NCBI GenBank assembly: GCA_003254905.1
Contig: QANU01052615.1
Span: 302,121-366,120 of the forward strand
DNA: 64,000 nucleotides
Origin: Nissolia schottii
Lineage: Eukaryota > Streptophyta > Magnoliopsida > Fabales > Fabaceae
Direction: 5' to 3'
Shown piece by piece: positions 33,166 through 42,760 of the stretch. Each line of letters begins with the position of its first letter. The first letter of the stretch is position 1. The translations under genes and the position numbers were made by a program. The notes beneath the pieces were generated by a model, which saw only the letters and a program-made list of their open reading frames with translations, ran no database searches and had not been told where the DNA came from.

Positions 33166-36084
33166 ATGGCTGCACAACTTAGTATTGTGGCCAATAACCT
33201 AATTGAGAATATTGAGAATACAGTAAAGAGTACTGCTGAACAAAATATTGCAGGAAGAGGAGGATCGAGGGTGGAGAATATCGGGAAATTGAAGCGTGCA
33301 ATAGCCCATTTCCACAAACACCTAGGTGCGAGTTACAAGAACGTACTAGAAGGGGCGGAGAGAAAACAACTAAAAGATCCCGAGGTGAAAAAGTGGTTGG
33401 ATAGCGTGAAGGATGCGTACTACGAGGTTGTTGATGCCTGCCGCGAACTGCAGGCCGAGCAAGAAAGAGCAGTGGAGAAGAGAAAGGGCAAGCAGCCCTC
33501 TGTCTTCTTCTCAGGGCTGGATCGTGTTAAGGAGCCGTTTCTCCGTTGCAGTAGCCAAACACGTGATGATGCGGTGTTGCAAACATCACATGAAGTGGAT
33601 GCGAAGAGAAAGGGCTTCTTGTCTGGGCTCCGTTGCAGGAGCCAAACACGTGATGATGGGGTGTTGCAAATATCAGATCAAGTGGGTGACTTGTCAAGAG
33701 AGAGAGACAAATTAAAACTCAAGCCCCAGAGCAGAGTCTTGCGAGGGAAACCAAATATGACCATAACATATGACCAAGATAAAGGTGAGAAGGTGCCGCA
33801 CGGTCGAGATGTTGAAAAGACAAGCATAATTGCAAGGATGCGCCACTTGCACCCAGAGCCGAAGCTGGTAACTATTCTAGGCGAGGCTGGGATTGGGAAG
33901 ACTGCCTTGGCTCGACGAATCTACGAACAAGTGAAGCCGGATTTCGACATAGCCGCATGGGTCAATGTCTCCGAAGGATTCAAGAAGCGCCAAATCACGC
34001 GCGACTTTGTGGAAGGCGTCACGTTCAAGAAGATAAACAAGAACGAATTTGACAACGTGGAACAAAGGGTAAGCCAAATTATCAGAAAAAAGAGGTTTCT
34101 TTTGGTCCTAGACGGCGTGCAGGACACGAATGATCTACCTTTCAAGTGGCGCCATCTGATGAAAGTTTTCAATTCCGGCGGCCCTGGATGCACAATTCTA
34201 ATGACCACACGCCAAGAGAGCATTGTTATTGCCAAAGCCAAAGAATCATTTTACAAGAAGCCCTTGGCTCCACTCAGTGAGAATGATTGTCGGTCAATCA
34301 TCGAGGATCAAGCATTCGGCACTGATCCAAGCAAACGGGGTATAGATGTAAACAAAATTTATGAACATGCAGGAAGAGAGCTTGTGGCGAAGTGCAATGG
34401 GTTGCCTGTGATTGCGAAAGCTATTGGCAGCATCTTGCGCGGCAGGACTAGCCTTGGTGATTGGGAAAAAGTGCGGGATAGTGATATATGGACAGAAGAT
34501 TCATATTCAAAGGATAAACCACATGCCGTGAAAGCTACAATGCTCAGCTACTATTGCCTGCCATCGCGCTTGAGGCAGTGCTTGTTGTATTGTTCCATTT
34601 TCCCTAAGAGGGACTACATCGATGTGAACAAGTTGATCAGCCTATGGATGGCGCAGGACTGTCTCCGATTTGATACAGAAAACAAGGAAGGAGAAGCTTG
34701 GAAGTGCTTCAAGAAGCTGTTGCGCCGCTCTATCTTTCAAGAGTACTTCAAGAAAGACGGCGGTGGCAACTTTGTATGCAAATTGCACAGCGCAATGAGT
34801 GACTTCATCCACGATCTTGTGGGGAACGAGTGCTACATAATGACGCTGGACAAGACGGAGCGGAAGGATGAGGCGGTTCCTGAAAGGACCCGGCATTGCA
34901 CCCTCAATGTTCTGACTCAAGCCTCCTTGCCCAAATCGATTGACCGTTCGGAGAAGCTGCACACTCTGATGCTCTTGTCCGAGTACTCCTCCACTGATCC
35001 AGAGAGCCTCTCTGGTTTGCTGGAGAAAATGAGGATGCTCAGGGCGTTAGACCTCAGCTACTGCTCCATGAAGAGCCTCCCGGAAAAGGCCTGCGAACTG
35101 AAGCATCTAAGGTACCTTAACTTGTCCTTCAACCGCGACCTGAGCGCGTTGCCCGAATCATTGTGTAGTTTATTCAACCTGCAAACCCTGAACCTCAACG
35201 GTTGCGACGATCTTCAACAACTGCCGCGGAGTATCGAGAAACTAACAAACCTAAGGCATCTAGACATACTCTGGACAACCAGTCTTAGCTACTTACCAAA
35301 AGGGCTCACCAGCTTGACCTCGCTCACAAGACTCAGCCGTTTCTTGGGTGGTGCCGCCACCTATGGCAAACCCAAAGAATATTGCAACCTCGGAGATTTG
35401 CAACATCTAAACAAGCTTCAAGGCTCTATTGCCATAGAAGGCTTAGGATGCGGAGAACCCGGTGAAGCCAAAGATGCAAACTTGAAGGACAAGAAAGACT
35501 TGCTTGGCTTGGAACTTTGGTTTTCTGTTCTAGGGTCAGAGAGTCATGATAATGTGCTTGAGCATTTGGAACCACCTCCTCAATTGGAAATCCTTGGAAT
35601 ATTTTGCTATAGAGGAAGCTTCAGATCATTCCCTCCACAGTGGACATATTTGGAGAAACTAACACACCTGATACTTTCTGATTGCACTAAATGTTACACT
35701 CTACCCCCTCTAGGGAAGCTGCAATCCCTTCAATCACTAGAGATTAGGAACTTCCCTGGAGTGAGTGTTGTGGGTTTCAAATTTGTTGGGGATGAAAGCG
35801 ATAGTGTCAGAAACAAGTCAGGATTTGGAAATTTGAAAAACCTTCACTTCGAGAGGCTACAAAACTGGACTACTTGGCATGCCATTGGTGATCCCAGAAA
35901 ACATATGCCTCAGCTCTCCTCTCTAACAGTCTTAAGCTGCCCAAAGTTGAAGTCAGTGCCAAAATACATAAAAGAAAAGGATCCAAAATGCAAAAAAGAA
36001 AAGGAAGAAGATTTCAAGATTGAACCACTTGATTTTTTCGAAGGCAAGAAACTCGACGTTGACAAAGGTAAAAACTCTTTCTAA
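33166..36084 (+). CDS. CC-NB-LRR (NLR) immune receptor, copy B, intact, 972 aa
   Basis: Single-exon ORF from ATG 33166 to TAA 36082-36084. The N-terminal coiled-coil-type region (1 to about 110) is followed by a linker in which a KRKG...SGL...C(S/R)SQTRDD.VLQ unit occurs twice (about 105-145 and 146-170; copy A has one). NB-ARC: P-loop GEAGIGKT 239-246, RNBS-A FDIAAWVNVSEGF, kinase-2 FLLVLDGVQ 311-319 (Gly where DD is usual), RNBS-B ILMTTRQ, GLPV 412-415, RNBS-D CLLYCSIFP 472-480, and LHS (540-542) in place of MHD. LRRs run from about 610 to 930 and a charged Lys/Glu-rich tail follows. Family role: an intracellular receptor that senses pathogen effectors and, on nucleotide exchange, triggers defence and cell death. 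No lesion is seen; the divergent motifs may alter the nucleotide cycle. Confidence 0.93.
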   Translation: MAAQLSIVANNLIENIENTVKSTAEQNIAGRGGSRVENIGKLKRAIAHFHKHLGASYKNVLEGAERKQLKDPEVKKWLDSVKDAYYEVVDACRELQAEQERAVEKRKGKQPSVFFSGLDRVKEPFLRCSSQTRDDAVLQTSHEVDAKRKGFLSGLRCRSQTRDDGVLQISDQVGDLSRERDKLKLKPQSRVLRGKPNMTITYDQDKGEKVPHGRDVEKTSIIARMRHLHPEPKLVTILGEAGIGKTALARRIYEQVKPDFDIAAWVNVSEGFKKRQITRDFVEGVTFKKINKNEFDNVEQRVSQIIRKKRFLLVLDGVQDTNDLPFKWRHLMKVFNSGGPGCTILMTTRQESIVIAKAKESFYKKPLAPLSENDCRSIIEDQAFGTDPSKRGIDVNKIYEHAGRELVAKCNGLPVIAKAIGSILRGRTSLGDWEKVRDSDIWTEDSYSKDKPHAVKATMLSYYCLPSRLRQCLLYCSIFPKRDYIDVNKLISLWMAQDCLRFDTENKEGEAWKCFKKLLRRSIFQEYFKKDGGGNFVCKLHSAMSDFIHDLVGNECYIMTLDKTERKDEAVPERTRHCTLNVLTQASLPKSIDRSEKLHTLMLLSEYSSTDPESLSGLLEKMRMLRALDLSYCSMKSLPEKACELKHLRYLNLSFNRDLSALPESLCSLFNLQTLNLNGCDDLQQLPRSIEKLTNLRHLDILWTTSLSYLPKGLTSLTSLTRLSRFLGGAATYGKPKEYCNLGDLQHLNKLQGSIAIEGLGCGEPGEAKDANLKDKKDLLGLELWFSVLGSESHDNVLEHLEPPPQLEILGIFCYRGSFRSFPPQWTYLEKLTHLILSDCTKCYTLPPLGKLQSLQSLEIRNFPGVSVVGFKFVGDESDSVRNKSGFGNLKNLHFERLQNWTTWHAIGDPRKHMPQLSSLTVLSCPKLKSVPKYIKEKDPKCKKEKEEDFKIEPLDFFEGKKLDVDKGKNSF

Positions 36085-37146
36085 CATTGCTTTAGTTATT
36101 TGTGCTCATGAGCGAGACATCGTGTCAACTTATTTATCATCTTTTATTAGATAAAATTTAGTGGTGTGTGAAATCCGTTGAAATCACATTTAATGGTAGA
36201 TGGTGAGTAGGGCAATTTTTTTCACGTTTAGCTCACCTATTTAATGCGGGTAAACAAGTTAATTCACATGACAGACTTATTTTAACACCTATCACTATCA
36301 AACGGTCAATCTAGTCCATCTAAGCTTGTCCTATTTAACTTGCAGGTTAAACAGACCAGGTCAAATGAGTTTTTATTTTTTGTGAACGAATTTTTTTTCA
36401 TGTTAACCCGCCCATTTAATGCGCGTAAACAAGTTAACCCGTGGGTCAGACCTGTTTTGACAACCTTAATTATAAGTAAGTTTACACGGTGTTCCTCTCA
36501 AAATATGAGTTCAAATAACACACATCTGTTCAAATTGTCCTTCCCTCAATATGGCCTACTTAGGGATGTACAATGCATATGTTGTCGGATTGGGCTAGGT
36601 TAATCTTGACTTGAATTTTTTTGGCTAGGTCATTTCTATGAGCTCATACTCAATTTAATAATGATTTGACTAATGACTAGAGGTGAAAACAGGTTAGGTC
36701 AGGTCAGGTTTTCTCCTTAACAGGCTAGGCTTGTATTGTAGTTAATTAACATGAGTCTGACTTGTAACCTATTATAGACTATTTTATCAGTACTAAGTCT
36801 GGCATGTTCTTAAGTCTAGCCTGACCTAAAGCCTGAGTAATATCCTGCAACTTAAAAAAAAAAAAGAGCATATTCAAACTAACAAGCTAAATTATCAAAC
36901 ACGCCAATATAGTAGGCCTTTGATTGCACATGGCCTAAAGCTCCAAAAAGGCCTCATGTATAAAACATGCCTAAAATGGCACTAGGTAGTAGTTATGTAC
37001 CTGTACATCACACATCAAATAATATTCAATCTCTGAGTTATAATAACATGATCCAAATATTCAAGTTATTATAGGTAGGAGTGACTTTTCATTGTCTCAT
37101 AAACAATAAAGATATACAAATAAAAATTCAAACCACTACTAACAAA
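36085..37146. other. NLR 3' flank with TE-like short repeats (copy B)
   Basis: Collinear with 22662-23734, with scattered substitutions and small indels. No gene; an 87-codon ORF at 36340 is not conserved with copy A. Confidence 0.4.
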
Positions 37147-37212
37147 AATTGGTAGAGTAGTGGTTTTGTGATTAAGTTAGCAATTTGATGGTAAAGGGTT
37201 CAAATTCCTATT
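37147..37212 (+). mobile_element. tRNA-like SINE piece (copy B)
   Basis: Same box A-like (GTAGAGTAGTGG) and box B-like (GGGTTCAAATTCC) arrangement as in copy A, truncated by the solo LTR at 37231. Confidence 0.45.
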
Positions 37213-37230
37213 ACTACATTTTTAATACAT

Positions 37231-38493
37231 TGTAACGACCTTTAGAAGAGAAAAAAAAGGGAGAATGGCATCTCTCGCACAAGACGCAGGGAGCATCTCG
37301 CGCGAGATGATGGCATAGGAGAGCAAAAGTGATTTCTGGAGCTCATCTCGCACGAGATGATGTTCACACGAGGTCATCTCGCGCGAGATGAGTGCAGGAA
37401 TTAGTCACACATCGATTAACGCTGTAGAAGGGGGTCTCTTCCTCTCCCTATATATAGAGAGAATTCCGGTGAGTGTTTAGACTTGTTAATTCACTCCAAG
37501 AGTTTGATAGGTCACACTTTGTGAGACTCTTCACTCTAGTTAAATTTTTATTTCTTTTCTTTTAGAAGATCTTTATTTATGAGATAGATATTTTCGAAGT
37601 TATTTTTAGAAAACCATGAAATTATTTTGAGAACTACATGGGACCACATTTATTGCATTAAATATGTTCATCTTGTGTGTGTATAATTTACATTAAATGA
37701 TATAGATACTCATACTCTTTAGTTAAACCCTTAATAAAAGATAATGGTTAAGGAAAGATTCTGGTAGGAGAAGACTTATGTTAAGGAAAGGTTTTGGCTA
37801 AGGACCAGATTTGGTACTTAAGATGTCCATTGTGACGCATCTCTCTTACCTGGGAATCTCCCTAAGCATGAAATCTTAATCTACCTTTATTTTTCCAAAA
37901 TAAAACACTTAAGGGTATTAAGTGGTAGTTATGATAAGAAATATGTTGTGATGATCATGTTATGTATTTGAAACTATTTTTATGGGAGTATATCTAGGAT
38001 AGAATTGTAAGTCAGCAACAGCCTTCGTTGACCCTGGTATACCTTGTACGTAAAGTAGAATAGGATTCATGTAGATTTAGGGGCAAGACCGTAAAGCCTG
38101 GACATGACAGCCCGTGATGCCCAGTGTCATGTACCATGTCATGTAGATTAGGGCAAGACCATAAAGCCGGACATTCAGGAACAACTAAACTTTAATGCTC
38201 GAAATGTCTATCTAGAGAACTCTCCACTTATTTATGTTCTCAAAATGTTTTAATATTATAATTATCGTTATTATATAAACGTTTTCATGACTGTCCCCTT
38301 GTCAACCCTTTTTCAGATACTGTCGTTGACGAAGACACGTCGCTCGTTTGGTAGATCTCAGTAGTTTGGACTCTTGATAAGCATCATGTTGTCATAAAGT
38401 ATTCTTCAGTTATTTTAATATTTAGGATAGTTTATATTCATGTCAGTCTTTAGAGTGCTCTCGTGGACTACAAGCAAAGTGTAGCTTATTTTG

Positions 38494-38541
<48 letters not shown>

Positions 38542-38714
38542 CGTATCTTGTAAAAGATCTTTTTATTATATTATATTGTGATGCTTAAATTTTATTTAAA
38601 AGTATTTCCTTTTTATTTATAAAAGTTGCGTATTCTTCATGATTAGCACGCTAGGAGGTTTTCATAAGAGAACTAATCACTTGCGTGCCAGTAACGATTT
38701 CTGAGATCGTTACA
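37231..38714 (+). mobile_element. Solo LTR with CTCGCGCGAG palindromes (copy B)
   Basis: TGTAACGACC ... GATCGTTACA. Same insertion point as in copy A, with about 290 bp missing around 37560. Contains TATA-like ctatatatagag and several TCTCGCGCGAGA variants at 37270-37390. A (TA)n run at 38498-38539 is expanded relative to copy A. Confidence 0.7.
38498..38539. repeat. (TA)n microsatellite inside the copy B solo LTR
   Basis: About 42 bases; the corresponding copy A position is only tatatatatt. Confidence 0.9.
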
Positions 38715-38859
38715 TAGATTATATACATGTATTAAAATCTAAACAGGTCAGGCCAGCCATATAGGTCAACTAGGCTTCGCCATGAGCTTGAGTCTGACCT
38801 ATTAAACAATTGAGGTGAGGGTATCGGTACCCCATATTGTGTCCAAGGTATCAGAACAA

Positions 38860-38861
<2 letters not shown>

Positions 38862-38899
<38 letters not shown>
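38862..38899. repeat. (AT)n run: empty site for element at 25672-26048
   Basis: Uninterrupted AT repeat flanked by the same sequences (left ccaaggtatcagaacaat, right aaatttgaatgttatgc) that flank the insertion in copy A. Confidence 0.85.
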
Positions 38900-38903
<4 letters not shown>

Positions 38904-39429
38904 TTGAATGTTATGCAAAGTAAAGCTATAAAATTTTAGATGTAACAAACATAATTCATGAATAATTATGATACGTATTTTGAAACAAATTATATTAATA
39001 CAAAAATAAAAAAAATGTATTAATTAAAGTACATAATCTTATAAATTATCACATGTTTATATAAACTATATAACTTTTAAAGAAGTATTTGGCTTTAGAT
39101 TGAGTCCGATTTGGTAATGACCTATTGTTCATTTTTAAAGAGACTATTTTAGCTTATGCAAAATTTAATTGGGACTAGTTTGAGGGTTCATTTTGTTTTA
39201 TTTTTTCCTTGAGGGGCGTTTAAATCTCACAGTATTAATTGATTTTCATTTTCCCATTTCCGAGTGTCTTCCATCTGTAATTAACTCAATTGGAAGTTCT
39301 TTCTTTAATTAATCTCATAATAATGCTATTATATTCAAAATTTTCTAAATTTATCTTCTTGACATATTGTTGTTTCATACACACAAACAATATAACTTTC
39401 CAAGATTATTCTTATTCTAATGAATTTTC

Positions 39430-39628
39430 TTATTTTTCCTCAAAGAAAAAGGTGATTAAAAGTAACAACCCCCATGGAATGTTGTGGAGAATTGTGTATT
39501 CATGTTTTCTGCTCTTTCAACGGCTAAAGGGGATGAAGCCAAAGATTATGCGTGCTTTGCCAAATAACCAATTTCCAAGTGAACTGTTCCTAATTGGTTG
39601 CTGCTTTCAATTTGGTAAACATTTGTAG
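39430..39628 (+). other. Exon-like conserved block 3' of NLR (copy B)
   Basis: The frame KVIKSNNPHGMLWRIVYSC ... KGMKPKIMRALPNNQFPSEL is open as in copy A. A 4-nt deletion near the end changes the last residues to CCFQFGKHL. Unknown product; may be a gene fragment rather than an expressed exon. Confidence 0.3.
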
Positions 39629-39679
39629 TATTCACTATTCTGATTATTGACACCTACTATGATGTAATAATTAAAAGGA

Positions 39680-40277
39680 TTATAAAATTATATTTGTGCC
39701 ATAAATGATTTATCCTCTTATCAAAGTTTTTTTCATTATACATTTTCTTAAATACTAAATAAAATAAAGTAAAAAATTGATTATTTCTTAAAATTTTAAG
39801 ACATTAATTAATTCTAATTTTTATTTAATTAAGCAGCTAAGAGAAAATTTAGGTAAATTTTTAGGAGAATATATCATTTCTCTGTTTGTATACAAATTAT
39901 ATATATATATACATATATACACACACACACTATTTTTTTATGAGTTTAATTTCTATCCACTACTGTCAATCAATCAAATTTTGTCACATTAGCATAAATA
40001 GTTGACGTTCTTTCTCACTCCTTCAAAAGTCATGTATATCAAAAATCTAATTAGATGATAGTGTAATTTTTTTTTACAATAAATAAAAATTAAACTCTTT
40101 TTTTATTCAACTAAAAAAGAAATTTTGAATACATTATTTGATAAGTCTTGGGAATCATGTCTCAATAAATTGGGTAATTCAATTTCGTTAACCAAAGAAT
40201 ACTGTGTAATGGAAAAACTTTAGTAATCAATGATGTATACAAAATCTTTTTTACAGATTCACCAGTAGCTAGGATTT

Positions 40278-40316
<39 letters not shown>

Positions 40317-40338
40317 TTCCTTTTTTTGATAGATTATA
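39680..40338. other. Intergenic, AT-rich, with (TC)n at 40281-40312
   Basis: Flank of copy B beyond the duplication. Only low-complexity features seen: a TA/CA run near 39900-39930 and a (TC)n of about 16 units at 40281-40312. Confidence 0.6.
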
Positions 40339-41258
40339 GGGTTAATTAAGTTTTTAGTCCCTGTAATTTGAGAAAGTTTGGTTTTGGTCCCTCTGTGTAA
40401 GTTTTAGTCCCTGTAAAATTTGAAAATTTGATTTTAGTCCCTAAGGTGGGTGAGGGTTGACTGAGCTGATGTGGCGCTGACGCAGCGCACCACGTGGGAT
40501 GCCACGTGGTATAACCCAAAACCCAACCCAAACCCGACCCGACCCAAAATTAATTAAAAAATTTAAAAAAAAAAAAAANNNNNNNNNNNNNNNNNNNNNN
40601 NNNNNNNNNNNNNNNNNNNNNNNNNNNNNNNNNNNNNNNNNNNNNNNNNNNNNNNNNNNNNNNNNNNNNNNNNNNNNNNNNNNNNNNNNNNNNNNNNNNN
40701 NNNNNNNNNNNNNNNNNNNNNNNNNNNNNNNNNNNNNNNNNNNNNNNNNNNNNNNNNNNNNNNNNNNNNNNNNNNNNNNNNNNNNNNNNNNNNNNNNNNN
40801 NNNNNNNNNNNNNNNNNNNNNNNNNNNNNNNNNNNNNNNNNNNNNNNNNNNNNNNNNNNNNNNNNNNNNNNNNNNNNNNNNNNNNNNNNNNNNNNNNNNN
40901 NNNNNNNNNNNNNNNNNNNNNNNNNNNNNNNNNNNNNNNNNNNNNNNNNNNNNNNNNNNNNNNNNNNNNNNNNNNNNNNNNNNNNNNNNNNNNNNNNNNN
41001 NNNNNNNNNNNNNNNNNNNNNTTTTTTTTTTTTTTAATTAATTTCGGGTCGGGTCGGGTCGGGTTTGGGTTAGGTTTTGGGGGGTTATGCCACGTGGCAT
41101 CCCACGTGACGCGCCGCGTCAGCGCCACGTCAACTCAGTCAACCCTCACCCCACCCCAGGGACTAAAACCAAATTTTCAAATTTTACAGGGACTAAAACT
41201 TACACAGAGGGACCAAAACCAAACTTTCTCAAATTATAGGGACTAAAAACTTAATTAC
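40339..41258. mobile_element. MULE-type element with long terminal inverted repeats around a gap
   Basis: Left arm 40339-40578 and right arm 41022-41258 are inverted copies: ttaattaagtttttagtccc against gggactaaaaacttaatta, then repeated tagtccc blocks, a cgtggcgctgacgc / gcgtcagcgccacg pair, ccacgtgg, acccgaccc runs and poly-A / poly-T at the gap. Arms of about 240 bp are typical of Mutator-like elements. The unsequenced middle hides any cargo. A clear 9-bp target duplication is not visible. Confidence 0.65.
40579..41021. other. Assembly gap (443 N)
   Basis: A run of N placed exactly between the poly-A and poly-T of the inverted arms. Translations across it are meaningless. Confidence 0.99.
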
Positions 41259-41924
41259 TCAAAAGTCAATACTCACTCAACATGTAACATGAGGGGTTAA
41301 ATAAATGTAAACCATGTAAGACTTTCACAAACAACAGCTAACAACCCCCCCTAGAGATAGAAACATATTTAAGAGGGAGGCATGTTAAAAAAAATGTCAT
41401 TTCTGCCTTGCGGAACATACTTATGAAGAATAGAAAAAATAGAACAAAAATGCAACACATGAGTTAACATAAAAACTTTAAAATTAGACAAAAGAATCAC
41501 GACCATGATTCAAAGACAACTAGAAAAAGAAAAAAAACACTGAAAAACTCATTTTTAACTAAATTCGATCAAAATTACGAGTTTACAATCGAGTTGACAA
41601 ATTTGAGGCACAAGCTACGAAATTTTGTAAAATCGCATATATTAACACAAGCACACAATTATCATGTAAAATCGGGTAACTTTAGTTTGGGTTGACACAT
41701 AGGTTTAAGGTCCACACTATTTTTTTCCCCCTTATATTCTTTTCTTTACGTTTCTTCAAATAATTCAAAAGTCTCGTGAGAATTGAACCAAAAACACTGG
41801 TTATTAGATTCAGTCAATTAGCACTAGGCTAACAACACTATTGTTAATATTCTTGGTTTAGGGTTTAGGGTTTCTAAATTAACTTTTATATATTTGTGCT
41901 AGTGGGTGAGTGAAATTCGATTTT
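41259..41924 (-). other. Intergenic with a SINE-like piece at about 41770-41835
   Basis: No gene. On the minus strand TAGCCTAGTGCTAA followed about 40 nt later by TGGTTCAATTCTC resembles pol III boxes A and B of a tRNA-derived SINE. The rest is unassigned AT-rich sequence. Confidence 0.35.
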
Positions 41925-42604
41925 AGAACATTACTGTCGGATATTTCTGACGATAAATAGGAATAGTCTGACTATAATTGTTTTTATCAAAATGCATCGT
42001 TTAAATAAAAAGATTATTGTTGGCTTTAAATTAGAATTTTTGACAGTACGAAATAATGGCGTGAAATTTTGACAATTTTTCATTTTTCGTTATCGTCGGA
42101 TATTTCCAATGGTAATGTACTACTCCATTTAGGCTTTACAATTCAGGATTGTTGCCTCGGACAAACCCAATGGTAACTTTTCCAATGTTACATGCGTAGA
42201 GAACACACACACCTGTTCGCACTTCCAGACCATTACCGTCGGATTTTTCCGACGGTAATTAGTTCAACGTTACACTCATGGGATAAATGTGTGCCTCTTC
42301 AGATTCAGACTCTTTTACTGTTGGATATTTTTGACAGTAACAACACCAACGTCATGTGTGTCCCTTAAATTTTCAACTGATTACCATCGGAAAAAACCGA
42401 CGGTAATACTTTCGCCTAAATCTGCGCCACTTGGCACCAAATGTTACCGTCGATTTTATGGTTGGGGTTTGCTTTCTGACGGTAATCGTGACCAAAATTA
42501 ATCTAGTTTGTCTTAGAAGCCTTTACTGTCAAATTTTGCCGTGTTTTCTGATAGTAATACCATCGGATCATTTTTCGACGGTAATTTCCTTGTTTATAGT
42601 AGTG
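41925..42604. mobile_element. CACTA element terminus with TTACCGTCGG palindromic arrays
   Basis: The right end reads ...ttgtttatagtagtg, i.e. CACTACTATAAACAAGGAAA on the minus strand. Upstream, at least ten inverted or direct copies of ATTACCGTCGG / CCGACGGTAAT occur (for example 42230-42257, 42383-42407, 42540-42585), several as perfect head-to-head palindromes. This is the classic subterminal transposase-binding layout of CACTA elements. Left terminus and transposase are not found. It ends about 155 bases from the stop codon of the reductase gene. Confidence 0.65.
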
Positions 42605-42760
42605 TTTGTTTCTCTATATAAGTGTACATAGGTGTCAATTTTTTTGGTATACAAATAATATTTTTGATAGGAATATATGATTGACATGACTGTACATTTT
42701 AAAGAAGAACTATGATTGTACATTCTCTTCTGTAATTAGTGATCATGGCTTCTAGATGAA

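Larger units (their letters stand above)
32243..39679 (+). repeat. Segmental duplication, copy B
   Basis: Collinear with 18967-26840 in direct orientation. It carries the intact NLR, SINE-like piece, shortened solo LTR, empty (AT)n site and exon-like block. Homology ends at aattaaaagg, exactly where the MULE terminus begins in copy A. Confidence 0.9.

Noticed and set aside
40499-41128. Long ORFs of 180-192 codons on both strands
   Set aside because: They run through the N gap and translate almost entirely to X; not real.
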